From: Dokdonella_A sp937902695
GTDB taxonomy: Bacteria; Pseudomonadota; Gammaproteobacteria; Xanthomonadales; Rhodanobacteraceae
NCBI GenBank assembly: GCA_048498135.1
Contig: JBEHYO010000014.1
Coordinates: forward strand, 1-50,984
Length of the DNA: 50,984 nt
Direction: 5' to 3'
The position numbers were made by a program, and so were the translations under genes. The notes under the pieces are model-generated. The model worked only from the letters and a program-made list of their open reading frames with translations, did no database searches and had not been told where the DNA came from. This document shows, piece by piece, positions 35,404 to 47,133 of this stretch. How positions within the stretch are numbered: position 1 is the stretch's first letter; each line of letters starts with the position of its first letter.

Positions 35404-35544
35404 ATGACTACCGCGTTTGCGACGCCCTTGCGCTCGGCGCGGCGATCTCGCCGGTCGCTACGGTCATTGAACGCCGCACGCCCGTGCTCCGAAACACCGC
35501 TTCACATGCGATTTGCTGATGATTCGCGGATGGTTTGCCGATGA
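35404..35544 (+). CDS. Short leader ORF overlapping the module B regulator
   Basis: 46 codons (MTTAFATPLRSARRSRRS... ending RMVCR), Arg-rich. Its stop overlaps the regulator's ATG by 4 bp (ATGA). It begins in the same GGCCATGACT context as the module A leader. Same caveats: weak binding site, peptide poorly conserved. Confidence 0.45.
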   Translation: MTTAFATPLRSARRSRRSLRSLNAARPCSETPLHMRFADDSRMVCR

Positions 35545-37712
35545 CGCGCGATCTGCCGCCTCAGGCGAGACACGAATCGGTCCGGTTGTCGGCCGAGCGC
35601 GACTTCACGCTTGGCGATCTCGAGATCCACCCATCCGTCAGCGAGGCGATTCGCGGCGGACGCGCCGAGCACGTCGAGCCGCGCGTGATGCAGGTGCTCG
35701 TCGTGCTGGTCGGCGCGGCCGGTGCGGTCGTATCGCGCGAGGAGCTGGTCCGGCGCTGCTGGGACGGTCGCCTCGTCGGCGAGGCTGCGATCAACCGCTG
35801 CATGTCGAGGCTGCGTGCGCTCGCCGATCGCGGCGACGGGACGCGCTCGTTCCAGGTCGAAACGATCGCGCGGGTCGGCTACCGGCTGCAGCCGCAGGCC
35901 GGAGTCGCGCAGGCCGATGGCGCGGCGGACGCGCTGAGCGCCGCGCCGCGCGGGAAACGCTTCGCTCCGCTCGCGATCGCAGGGCTTGCGATCGTGCTCA
36001 TCGCAACGCTCGCCGCGCTGGGTTACGGATTCGCGTCGCGCACGCGGAGCGCACGCGCCGACGTCGCGCACGAGCCGTCGATCGCCGTGCTGCCGTTCAA
36101 GGATCTCAGCGCCGATGCCGACGCCGCGTACTTCGCGGCGGCAATACAGGACGAGATCCTGACGCGCCTCGCCAAGATCGGTTCGCTGAAGGTGATTTCG
36201 CGCACGTCGGCCGTCGAGGCGGCAAGCAGTCCCGGCACGCTCGCCGAGATTGCGCACCGGCTCGGCGTCGCGAACGTGCTGGAAGGCAGCGTGCAGCGCG
36301 CGGGCGATACCGTGCGCGTCAACGTGCAGCTGATCCGCGCGGCCACCGACGATCACCTCTGGGCCGAGGCATACGACCGGCCGCTCGACGACGTGCTGTC
36401 CGTCGAGAACGACATTGCCGGCTCGATCGTCACGGTGCTCGCCGCGAAGATCACGCCGGGCGAAAGCCTTGCGATATCGGCCAGGCCGACGACCAGCGGC
36501 AAGGCGTACGATCTCTATCTTCACGCCCTCGTCTGGTATGGCACGAAACAGAGCAAGGGCGTCGAGGACGCGGTCGCGGCGCTCGAGCAGGCCGTCGCGC
36601 TCGATCCCAAGTTCGCCCTGGCGTGGGCGCTGCTCGCGCGCGTGCGGGCGAATATCGCCTTCGGGGACGACAACGGCGCGATGGCCGAAAGCACGCGCCA
36701 GGCACTGGATCGGGCGATGGCGCTGGCACCGGATCTGGCCGAAGTGCAGGTCGCGCACGCGCACTACAAGCACTACGTCGAGCGCGACTACCAAGGCGCC
36801 GAAAGCGAGCTCAAGGCGCTGCATGCGCGCTGGCCCAACAACACCGAGGTTCTGCAATCGCTCGCGTTCGTCGCCAGGCGCCTCGGCCACTGGCAGGAGG
36901 CACTTGCGTATCTGAGGCAGGCGCAGGCGCTCGATCCGCTTTCGCGCACCAATTTCGGCCTGGCCGCCGAAACGCTCGTCTACGCCCATCGTCCGGCCGA
37001 AGCCGCAAGGACGCTCGCAGGCATGCGCGCGATCTGGAGCAGCGATCCGGACGTGATCGTCTGCGAAGCGGACAAGCTGCAGGCGCTCGGCGAGCTCGAT
37101 CGCGCCGACGCCGACCTGCGTTTGCTGCCCGCATCGGCCGACGCCGACGGCGATACGCTGGTGCAACGGCGCGCGCAGTACGCGTACCGGCGCCAGTTCA
37201 CCGAAGGTCTCGCGTGGTTCGAGGCGCTGCGCGCTTCGTCGCCCGTATACGCGTGGGATCCTCTGCGACGTGCGCGGCTCGAACTCTCCATAGGGGATTT
37301 CCGCCGCTGGAGCGGCGACGCAGCCGGCGCGCGCGAAAGTTATCAGGCTGCGGCGGACGCATTGCGCGCAAATGCGGATTCCGTTCATGCCGAGTTCGAA
37401 GCGCTGATGCTCTCGGCGATCGCGTATGCCGGCCTCGGCGATCGGCAGAGCGCAATGCGCTACGCGAGCCGGCTCGCCGATGGGCCGCTCGCCGCCGATG
37501 GGATGAATGGCGCGATCGCCAAGGAATCGATGGCGCGCACGCTCGCGCGGCTCGACGATCGCGACGGGGCGATCGCCGCGGTCGATCGGCTCCTGAACGA
37601 ACCGAGCGACATGACGGCCGAACGGCTGCGCCTCGAGCCCGATTTCGACGCGCTGCGCGGCGATTCGCGCTTCGAACGCCTGCTCGCGGAGGGCACGACG
37701 CCGCTCGACTGA
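35541..37712 (+). CDS. Membrane winged-helix regulator with TPR sensor (CadC-like, module B)
   Basis: 723 residues from the ATG at 35541 (an in-frame TTG six bases earlier is less likely). Same architecture as the module A regulator: winged helix at about 20-118 (PRVMQVLVVLVGAAGAVVSR, CWDGRLVGEAAINRCM), a membrane helix at about 142-165, the IAVLPFKDLSADADAAYFAAAIQDEIL domain from about 181, and a TPR region to the C-terminus. Clear paralogue, most alike in the DNA-binding and central domains and less so in the TPR part, as expected if the sensed signals differ. Divergent from the module B cupredoxin. Confidence 0.88.
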   Translation: MTRDLPPQARHESVRLSAERDFTLGDLEIHPSVSEAIRGGRAEHVEPRVMQVLVVLVGAAGAVVSREELVRRCWDGRLVGEAAINRCMSRLRALADRGDGTRSFQVETIARVGYRLQPQAGVAQADGAADALSAAPRGKRFAPLAIAGLAIVLIATLAALGYGFASRTRSARADVAHEPSIAVLPFKDLSADADAAYFAAAIQDEILTRLAKIGSLKVISRTSAVEAASSPGTLAEIAHRLGVANVLEGSVQRAGDTVRVNVQLIRAATDDHLWAEAYDRPLDDVLSVENDIAGSIVTVLAAKITPGESLAISARPTTSGKAYDLYLHALVWYGTKQSKGVEDAVAALEQAVALDPKFALAWALLARVRANIAFGDDNGAMAESTRQALDRAMALAPDLAEVQVAHAHYKHYVERDYQGAESELKALHARWPNNTEVLQSLAFVARRLGHWQEALAYLRQAQALDPLSRTNFGLAAETLVYAHRPAEAARTLAGMRAIWSSDPDVIVCEADKLQALGELDRADADLRLLPASADADGDTLVQRRAQYAYRRQFTEGLAWFEALRASSPVYAWDPLRRARLELSIGDFRRWSGDAAGARESYQAAADALRANADSVHAEFEALMLSAIAYAGLGDRQSAMRYASRLADGPLAADGMNGAIAKESMARTLARLDDRDGAIAAVDRLLNEPSDMTAERLRLEPDFDALRGDSRFERLLAEGTTPLD

Positions 37713-37796
37713 GGCGGCAGGTTCGCCGCCGCCGGCAAGCGCGCCCGCGCATCTCGCGGTAGGCTTGCCGCGGGGACGCCGGGCGAGGGGAGACGC

Positions 37797-39380
37797 ATGG
37801 CACGCACACCGATCGTCGATCTGCTGCGCCGCGCGGCCGCGGTCGCCGCGTACGCGAAACGCACCGGACGTCCGCTCGACGAAATCATCGGGATCGAGCG
37901 GCAAGCACGCGTCGATCGCGCGCGACGCAATTTCCTGCGCACGTCGGCCGGCGCGTCCGCGGCGCTCATGCTCGCCGCATGCGCGCCCGCCGCCATGAAG
38001 CCGGCGCGCGATGACGATGCGGTCGTCGTCGTCGGTGCCGGTGTCGCCGGACTCACCTGCGCGTATCGCCTCCGCCAGGCCGGCGTCGCCGTGCGCGTCT
38101 ACGAAGCGCAGGACCGCATCGGCGGGCGCATGTTCAGCCTCACGAACCATTTCGCCGACCATCAGGTCTGCGAGCTCGGCGGCGAGCTGATCGACACCGG
38201 CCACGCGCGTATCCGCGCGCTCGCGAGCGAGCTTGGGCTCACGCTCGACGATCTCTCGGCCGATCCGACCGCCGCCGCCGGCGACATCTGGTTCTGCCAG
38301 GGACGGCGTTACGGCGAGAGCGAGATCCTGCACGCGTTCGCACCGCTCGCCGCGGCGATCTCGCGCGACGCCGGCACGCTGCCGGACGAAGAGATCACCT
38401 ACGCGACGCCGGGCGGCGCCGAAGCGCTCGATCGCGAATCGCTCGCGGCGTGGCTCGACCGCAACGGCGCGTCGGGCTGGCTGCGCAAGCTGATCGACGT
38501 CGCCTACACCACCGAGATGGGTCTCGAATGCGACGAGCAGTCCGCGCTCAATTTCCTGACGTTCATCGATCCCGGCACCGAGACGTTCAAGATCTTCGGC
38601 GAGAGCGACGAGCGCTTCCACGTGCGCGGCGGCAACGATCAGATTCCGCATCGGCTCGGCGCCGCGCTCGCGGCGTCGATCGAAACAGGCGCGGTGCTGG
38701 AATCCGTCCGTCAGGATGCCTCGGGCGCGTACACGCTGAGCTTCAAGCGCGGTGCCGGTGCGTTCGAAGTGCGGGCGCACCGCGTCGTGCTCGCAACGCC
38801 GTTCACGACGCTGCGCCGCGTGCGGCTCGACGTCGAGCTTGCGCCCGCGAAACGCCGCGCGCTCGCAGAGCTCCGCTACGGCACCAACGCAAAGCTGATG
38901 ATCGGCTTCGACGAGCGCGTCTGGTGGACGCGCCACATGCTCGGCGGCGCGACCTACAGCGACCTCACGCCGCAGACGACCTGGGAAACCTCGCGCATGC
39001 AGCCCGGCGCGGCCGGCATCCTCACCAACTTCGTCGGCGGCCGGCACGGCGTCGAGATCGGCGACGGCACGCCGAGGGCGCAGGCGGAGATCGCCGTCTC
39101 GGCGCTCGAAGCCATCTATCCCGGGCTCGCTTCGGCGCGCACGCATGCGCGCGAAGCGCGCTTCCACTGGCCGAGCCATCCGTGGACGCTCGGCAGCTAC
39201 GCGTGCTTCACGCCGGGCCAGTGGACGACGATCCGCGGCGCGATCGGCGAGCGCGCCGGCAACCTGCATTTCGCCGGCGAGCATTGCGCGTTCGACAACC
39301 AGGGCTTCATGGAAGGCGGCGTCGAGACCGGCGAATGGGCCGCGGCGGCGATCCTCGGCAGGGAGCGCGCGGCCGCCTAG
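37797..39380 (+). CDS. Tat-exported FAD-dependent amine oxidase, lipoprotein
   Basis: 527 residues; GAGGGGAGA precedes the ATG. After an unusual ~40-residue N-terminal extension there is a twin-arginine motif RRNFLRTS (43-50), a hydrophobic stretch and a lipobox (LMLAAC, Cys62). The catalytic part starts with the dinucleotide fold VVVVGAGVAGLTCAYRLRQAG (about 76-96, GxGxxG) and the IGGRM signature of flavin amine oxidases; the C-terminal FAD-binding segment is LHFAGEHCAFDNQGFMEGGVETG. Likely oxidises an amine outside the cytoplasm, loaded with FAD before export. Substrate unknown. Downstream of the module B regulator by 84 bp, so it may be in its regulon; converges on kinase 2 with a 4-bp gap. 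Confidence 0.88.
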   Translation: MARTPIVDLLRRAAAVAAYAKRTGRPLDEIIGIERQARVDRARRNFLRTSAGASAALMLAACAPAAMKPARDDDAVVVVGAGVAGLTCAYRLRQAGVAVRVYEAQDRIGGRMFSLTNHFADHQVCELGGELIDTGHARIRALASELGLTLDDLSADPTAAAGDIWFCQGRRYGESEILHAFAPLAAAISRDAGTLPDEEITYATPGGAEALDRESLAAWLDRNGASGWLRKLIDVAYTTEMGLECDEQSALNFLTFIDPGTETFKIFGESDERFHVRGGNDQIPHRLGAALAASIETGAVLESVRQDASGAYTLSFKRGAGAFEVRAHRVVLATPFTTLRRVRLDVELAPAKRRALAELRYGTNAKLMIGFDERVWWTRHMLGGATYSDLTPQTTWETSRMQPGAAGILTNFVGGRHGVEIGDGTPRAQAEIAVSALEAIYPGLASARTHAREARFHWPSHPWTLGSYACFTPGQWTTIRGAIGERAGNLHFAGEHCAFDNQGFMEGGVETGEWAAAAILGRERAAA

Positions 39381-39384
39381 CCTT

Positions 39385-42201
39385 TCAGCGCGCCTGCAGC
39401 TTTTTGCGGAGCCCGGAGGCCTCGTCGCGCCACGGATGGCCCGGCGGCAGCTCGCCGAAAGCGGCATCGGCCTTGTCGAGCTCGGCGAGCGCATCGGCAG
39501 CGCGCGAGCCGGCAAGCGCCTCGGCGCGCGCGAGATGGAGCGCGCCGATGGCGTAGTGCTGCGCCGGCAGCTCGCGCTCGGCGCGCGCGATGTAGCCGTC
39601 GAGCAGCGCAAGCGCATCGTCCGGCTTGCCGTCGGCGACGTCGAAGCGCGCCAGCGCGACGACGAGCGGGAACGTCAGCGGGTCGACGTGATCGCCGGGC
39701 AGCGCGGCCACGGCCTCGCGCCACGTCGCGCCGGCCTTCGCATGATCGCCTTGCGCGTCCTGCGCGAGACCGAGCGCGTAGCGCGCCTCCGGCTCGCTGC
39801 GCGTGCGGAACTGCGCGAGCTTCTCCGGCGCCGCGACGATCGCCGAGGCGACCTTTTCGAGCGCGGCCGCCGTCGCGGCGTTGCGCATGAAATCGACGCG
39901 CGTCGCCTGCAGGTCGAGCGTGACCGTCCGCGCGTGCTCGGGCCCGACGACCTTCGTGGCTGTCCTGCGCGCCTGGGCGAGGATCTCCGCCGCATCGGCG
40001 AGATCGCCCTGCGCCTCGCGCACGCGCGCGAGATTGCCGAGCACGAAGGCCTGCCCGAGCGATTCGTCATGGCCCGCGTCGCGGTTGCGCGCACGCGCTT
40101 CTTCGAGCGTCCTGCGCGCTTCGCCTAGGCGGCCGAGCGTCAGCTGCATGTTGCCGAGGTTGTTGAGCCCGTTGACGACATCGGGACTGCCCGGCGGATA
40201 GAGCTCCGCCTCGATGCGCACCGCGCGCTCCGTGAGCGCCGCCGCCTCGACGAAATTGCGCTGCATGGCGTACGCGGTGCCTAGGTTCTTGAGGTAATGC
40301 GCGGTCTTGACGTGTTTCTCGCCGAACGTCCTGCCGGCGCCGTCGACGGCCTTCTTCATCAGATCGATCGCGCGCTCGGGATGTCCGGCGCGGAGCTCTG
40401 CATTTCCGATCGAATCGTAGCTGTTGAGGATCTCGGGATCGCCCGCCGGCAGTTGCTTCTGGCGGATCGCGAGCGCGGCGTCGTAATCGGCGATCGCGTT
40501 GCCGTGCTTTCCGGTCTGGCTTTCGGCGAGCGCGCGGCGGTCGAGCGTCAGCGCGAGGTCGAGGCTTTGCGGATCGGCCGACTTCTGCAGCGCGATCGCC
40601 TGATCGAATTGCGGAATCGCCTCGTCGAAGCGGTCCGCCGAGAGATCGACTTCGCCGCGCTCGCTGATCGCCGCGCCGAGCAGCGCGGGATCGGCCGGCT
40701 CGACGCGCTTCGCGGCGGCGACGGCCGCGTCGAGCAGCGGCATGCCCTTCTCAGGTTCGGCGAGATGATCGTAGACGCGGCCGAGCGCGACCAGGAGATC
40801 GCTCTGCACGGCCGGCGTCGCTGCGAGATCGCTTTGGGCTTTCGCGGCGCCGCGTTCGAGCAATTCGGCCGTGCCCGGCATTTCGCCTTTCGGCCGCGAC
40901 GGAATCTCGGCGTCGAAGATGTCGACGAGGAGATCACGCACGGCCTCCGCGCGCGCCGCGTGCTCGTGCGCGAGCCGCGCCTGCTCGCGCGCGACGTTCG
41001 CCTGCCAGAGCGCGACGCCGAGCGCGGCGAGGATCGCGAGCAGGAACGCGGCCGTCGTCGCGACGCCGCCGCGATGGCGCGCGACGAACTTCTGCGCGCC
41101 ATACCACGACGACGGCGGATGTGCGGCGACCGGCTGGCCGTCGAGATGGCGCTCGACGTCGTCGGCGAGCGCGCCGGCCGATGCGTAGCGGCGCTCGGCG
41201 TCGTGCTCGGTCGCCTTCATGACGATGTTGTCGATGTCGCCGCGCAGGAGCCGTCGCGTGCTCTTCGGCGGTGCCGGCAGCGCGGCGGGATCGGTGGTTT
41301 CGTCGATCGTCGCCGACGGCGAGCGCGTGTCGCCGGGCTCGCGCCGGCGTCCCGTGACGAGCTCGCCGAGCAGCACGCCGAGCGCATAGACGTCGGTCGC
41401 CGTGGTGATCGCGCCGCGCGTGAACTGTTCGGGCGCGGCGTAGGCCGGCGTCATGGCCGCGTGCAGCGTATGCGTCGCCTCGTCGCCCTCGCCGGGCTCC
41501 AGCAGCTTGGCGATGCCGAAGTCGAGGAGCTTGACCTCGCCCTCGCGCGTCACGAGCACGTTCGAGGGCTTGAGATCGCGATGCACGATCAGCGCGCGGT
41601 GCGCGGCCTCGACCGCGCGGCACACCGCGACGAACAGCGCGAGCCTCTGGCGAAGGTCGAGGCGGGCGCTGCGCACGTGCACGGTGATCGGCGCGCCGTC
41701 GATGAGCTCGAGCGCGATGTACGGCACGCCGGTGTCGGTGACGCCGCCTTCGATCAGCCGCGCGATGCCCGAATGACGCAGCTGCGCCAGCGCGAGGCGC
41801 TCGCTGCGGAACCGGCGCCGCTCATCGTCGGAATAGAGCCCGCGCCGCAAGAGCTTCAGCGCCAGCGTCTGGCGCACGCCGGCCTGCTCGCGCTCGGCGC
41901 GATAGACGATCGACGAGCCGCCTTCGCCGAGCTTCTCGATCAGCGTGAACGGGCCGACGCGCGCGCCGGGCGGCGGCGGCGCGGCGTCGCGCTCGGGATT
42001 GCCGACGTGCTGGAGCAATTCGTCGAACGACCGGTCGAGCAGGCGCGCGCCGCCGTCGTCGTCGGCCGCGACGAGCCGCTCGACCGCCGCGCGCTGCGCG
42101 GGATCGGGACAGTGCGCATCGAGGAACGCGGCGCGCTCCGCCGGTGCGAGCGCGAGCGCGGTTTCGAACAACTCCCGCAGGGTCGGGGTCGGATCGGTCA
42201 T
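39385..42201 (-). CDS. Serine/threonine protein kinase with TPR sensor region (kinase 2, no adjacent sigma factor)
   Basis: 938 residues from MTDPTPTLRELFE. Kinase domain at about 83-350 with LGEGGSSIVYRA (91-102), K116, HRD 207-209, DFG 227-229 and YAAPEQ; one membrane helix at about 380-398; then an extended TPR region (for example SYDSIGNAELRAGHPERAID, VNGLNNLGNMQLTLGRLGEA). Catalytic residues are complete. Unlike the other two kinases in the window, it has no ECF sigma gene upstream; a di-heme oxidoreductase lies there instead, 172 bp away on the same strand. It is closer to kinase 3 than to kinase 1 in motif details. Confidence 0.9.
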   Translation of the reverse strand: MTDPTPTLRELFETALALAPAERAAFLDAHCPDPAQRAAVERLVAADDDGGARLLDRSFDELLQHVGNPERDAAPPPPGARVGPFTLIEKLGEGGSSIVYRAEREQAGVRQTLALKLLRRGLYSDDERRRFRSERLALAQLRHSGIARLIEGGVTDTGVPYIALELIDGAPITVHVRSARLDLRQRLALFVAVCRAVEAAHRALIVHRDLKPSNVLVTREGEVKLLDFGIAKLLEPGEGDEATHTLHAAMTPAYAAPEQFTRGAITTATDVYALGVLLGELVTGRRREPGDTRSPSATIDETTDPAALPAPPKSTRRLLRGDIDNIVMKATEHDAERRYASAGALADDVERHLDGQPVAAHPPSSWYGAQKFVARHRGGVATTAAFLLAILAALGVALWQANVAREQARLAHEHAARAEAVRDLLVDIFDAEIPSRPKGEMPGTAELLERGAAKAQSDLAATPAVQSDLLVALGRVYDHLAEPEKGMPLLDAAVAAAKRVEPADPALLGAAISERGEVDLSADRFDEAIPQFDQAIALQKSADPQSLDLALTLDRRALAESQTGKHGNAIADYDAALAIRQKQLPAGDPEILNSYDSIGNAELRAGHPERAIDLMKKAVDGAGRTFGEKHVKTAHYLKNLGTAYAMQRNFVEAAALTERAVRIEAELYPPGSPDVVNGLNNLGNMQLTLGRLGEARRTLEEARARNRDAGHDESLGQAFVLGNLARVREAQGDLADAAEILAQARRTATKVVGPEHARTVTLDLQATRVDFMRNAATAAALEKVASAIVAAPEKLAQFRTRSEPEARYALGLAQDAQGDHAKAGATWREAVAALPGDHVDPLTFPLVVALARFDVADGKPDDALALLDGYIARAERELPAQHYAIGALHLARAEALAGSRAADALAELDKADAAFGELPPGHPWRDEASGLRKKLQAR

Positions 42202-42373
42202 CGCAGTTCTTCGGCTCGCGTGGCGCCGGCCGCGGGTCGCCCGCGGAGCCGCTACGTTAGCGCAGTATCCGGCGCGTGAGTCCGCCGTGCCGACGAAGAA
42301 CGCCGCTCGATGGCGGACTCGGACACGCCGGCGGTCGACGAGCGGCGCCCGACGCGCCGCCCGCGGACGAACG

Positions 42374-43987
42374 CTATTCGCCGCCTTCCGAGGCGATCTG
42401 GAACAGCGCCGACAGCGCGATGCTGCCGTGCTGGGCCGGGTTCTGCGGATCGTCGCCGCCAGGATGGCCCGGATCGAGGTTCGACGCCGTATCGTCGGGC
42501 GGGAACAAAAGCAGCGTCCCGAGGAACTCGAGTATCTTGTGCTGGTTGTCCTCGCCGAGCGCAACGTATGCCGCCTTCGACGCCTCCGCCTCGCCGCCGT
42601 GGCGCAGGATCACGTCGTCGAGCGTCACGCTGCGGCCGTCGTGCCCGTACGGCGCCTTGGTCCCGATGCCCCAGAGCGGCGCGGTCATGAACTCGGTGTG
42701 CACCGTGCCGTCGTAGTTGCGCTCGCGGAACATCGGTCCGAGATCGTGGCGCTTGAAGTCCGTGAAGAGGTTGGTGACCGTGAAGCGGCCGCCATGCGGG
42801 GTCAGTTTCGGATGGGCGTCGGCGTCGCGCACGGAATCGAAAAGCGGCGTCACCGTCGTGTAGAGATGATTGAAGATGCCGCGGTCCGCGTCATATCGGG
42901 TATCGGCGTCGGCGACGCGCCGGTCGTGCGCGATGTCGAAGTTCTGCACGTGGCATGCCGTGCAGCCGGCCGCGCGCATGAGGCCGAGACCTTCGTCGGT
43001 GCGTGCGGTCGTCTTGCCGATCGCCGGGCGGAAATAGTTGAGAAGATAGATTTCGGTGTAGTCGAGGAGCGCCGGATCGAGCTCGTCGGCGACGCCGTCG
43101 TGATCGGCATCGTCGGCCGGATCGCAGGTCGGCGGACGCTTGATGGTATCGAGCGCCGGATCGAACACCATGCCGGCCGGGCTCACGGTGCGCTCTGGAT
43201 TCACCGGATCGCTGGCCGCGCACAGCACCGGATCGGGCGATTGCAGGCCCATCTCGTCGTTGAACGCGCCGACCGCGAACGCGCGCACCGAGAACTCGCG
43301 GCCATCGGCGAAGAACGGGCGTACGCGAAGGTCCGCGTTGACGCCGTCGACGTGCGAGGTGTCGAACGTACCGTCCGGAAGGGCCGTGATCGAGCCGAAG
43401 CTGATGCGCTTGCTCGACAGCGGGTAGGTGACGGGCTGGTTCGTCGCGACCGCCTGCCGCGATGCGCGCGTGCGCTCGGCGCGAAGGTCGGTCGTCATCT
43501 CGTCGCCGATCATCTCGCGAAGGCCGATGCCGAAGAGATGCGGTGCGTTGCGGCTGTCCGGCCGCGTCGCGACGTCGCCGCCGAAGCCGGCCGCGCCGCG
43601 CGGGCGGCCGTGGCACGATGCGCAGCTGTCCGACAGGCCTGCGCCGAGCGCCGGGTTCGCCATGATGTCGCCGGTCGAATCGATGTTCACGCGCGGGCCC
43701 TGGCCCTGCTCCATCGTGAACTTGCGCTGGAAGAGCTGGCGCCCGCGTCGGATCGCGCGCGCGGGATCGCGGGCGATCACGTAGCCGGACGACCACTCCG
43801 TATCGGCGTCACCGCGGCCGCTGCCGACCTCGTCGGACAGCGACTTGCCGATGCCTCCGAGCGGTACCGACGGCGTGGCCAGCGTGGCGTCGACGAGCTG
43901 CGCGTTCGCCCACAGCGGTACGAGGCACAGCAACACGCCGGCAAGGCGCGCCGCGCGCCCGCGTTTTCCGTTCAGGCAAGAATCCAT
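42374..43987 (-). CDS. Di-heme cytochrome c oxidoreductase (DHOR / DUF1111-like)
   Basis: 537 residues; GGGAGG upstream of the ATG; signal peptide ending WANA/QL. Two CxxCH heme c sites, CASCH (122-126) and CTACH (342-346), in the context expected for the di-heme thiol oxidoreductase family, plus the C-terminal MTAPLWGIGTKAPYGHDGRS motif. A DADHDGVADELD loop (about 293-304) resembles a calcium-binding thrombospondin type-3 element. Periplasmic redox enzyme; electron partner unknown, though the nearby cupredoxins are candidates. A hairpin lies 15 bp upstream of the start. Confidence 0.88.
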   Translation of the reverse strand: MDSCLNGKRGRAARLAGVLLCLVPLWANAQLVDATLATPSVPLGGIGKSLSDEVGSGRGDADTEWSSGYVIARDPARAIRRGRQLFQRKFTMEQGQGPRVNIDSTGDIMANPALGAGLSDSCASCHGRPRGAAGFGGDVATRPDSRNAPHLFGIGLREMIGDEMTTDLRAERTRASRQAVATNQPVTYPLSSKRISFGSITALPDGTFDTSHVDGVNADLRVRPFFADGREFSVRAFAVGAFNDEMGLQSPDPVLCAASDPVNPERTVSPAGMVFDPALDTIKRPPTCDPADDADHDGVADELDPALLDYTEIYLLNYFRPAIGKTTARTDEGLGLMRAAGCTACHVQNFDIAHDRRVADADTRYDADRGIFNHLYTTVTPLFDSVRDADAHPKLTPHGGRFTVTNLFTDFKRHDLGPMFRERNYDGTVHTEFMTAPLWGIGTKAPYGHDGRSVTLDDVILRHGGEAEASKAAYVALGEDNQHKILEFLGTLLLFPPDDTASNLDPGHPGGDDPQNPAQHGSIALSALFQIASEGGE

Positions 43988-44292
43988 GACGCTCCCTCCC
44001 TACGTCGTTTTGTCCCCGTGGGTGAAAAACGACGTTTCGCCGCGAGGCACGACATGGCGGTTTGCAAAGGTCGCCGGGTCGGCTGGGGAGGCCGGCGCTT
44101 CGCTCATCTGAGCGCAGCGAAGCCGTCCTGCGCGTGTCGCCGCGAGGAGCTCGTCCGGGGTCGCGGGATCGGGGAACGGAGCGGCGCCTAGGGGCCGCAG
44201 GCGCGACGCAGCTGTTCGTGGCATCGCGTTCCGGCGTCCACCGCGAGGCGCGCACGAAGAACGCCGGACGGAGGGGTCAAGGCAGCGCGCTG
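43988..44292. other. Intergenic region between kinase 3 and the di-heme gene
   Basis: 305 bp. It contains the inverted repeat at 44002-44035 and the presumed promoter of the di-heme gene. A 74-codon open frame on the minus strand (44000-44224) has no clear binding site, and its last codons fall in the hairpin, so I do not call it a gene. Otherwise I see nothing in it. Confidence 0.6.
44002..44035. repeat. Perfect 10-bp inverted repeat in the leader of the di-heme gene
   Basis: ACGTCGTTTT (44002-44011) and AAAACGACGT (44026-44035), separated by 14 bp that can extend the pairing through CCCC/GGG. It lies between the start codon at 43987 and any upstream promoter, next to the ribosome binding sequence. 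It is AT-richer than its surroundings. Possible operator or mRNA structure; no T-tract follows on the minus strand. Confidence 0.7.
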
Positions 44293-47058
<2,766 letters not shown>

Positions 47059-47133
47059 GGCGGGCGCCGGGCGGAAGCGTCGACCGGGGGAGAACGCCGT
47101 CCGGCGCGGAGTTCGGACACGGCGCCTCGCGCG

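Noticed and set aside
35502..39617. 1371-codon open frame on the minus strand across the module B regulator and amine oxidase
   Set aside because: Antisense to two well-supported genes. Arg/Ala-rich composition and lack of domains show it is a by-product of high GC content.
44000..44224. 74-codon minus-strand ORF upstream of the di-heme gene
   Set aside because: No clear binding site, weaker third-position GC than neighbours, and its end coincides with an inverted repeat. Possible but unsupported.
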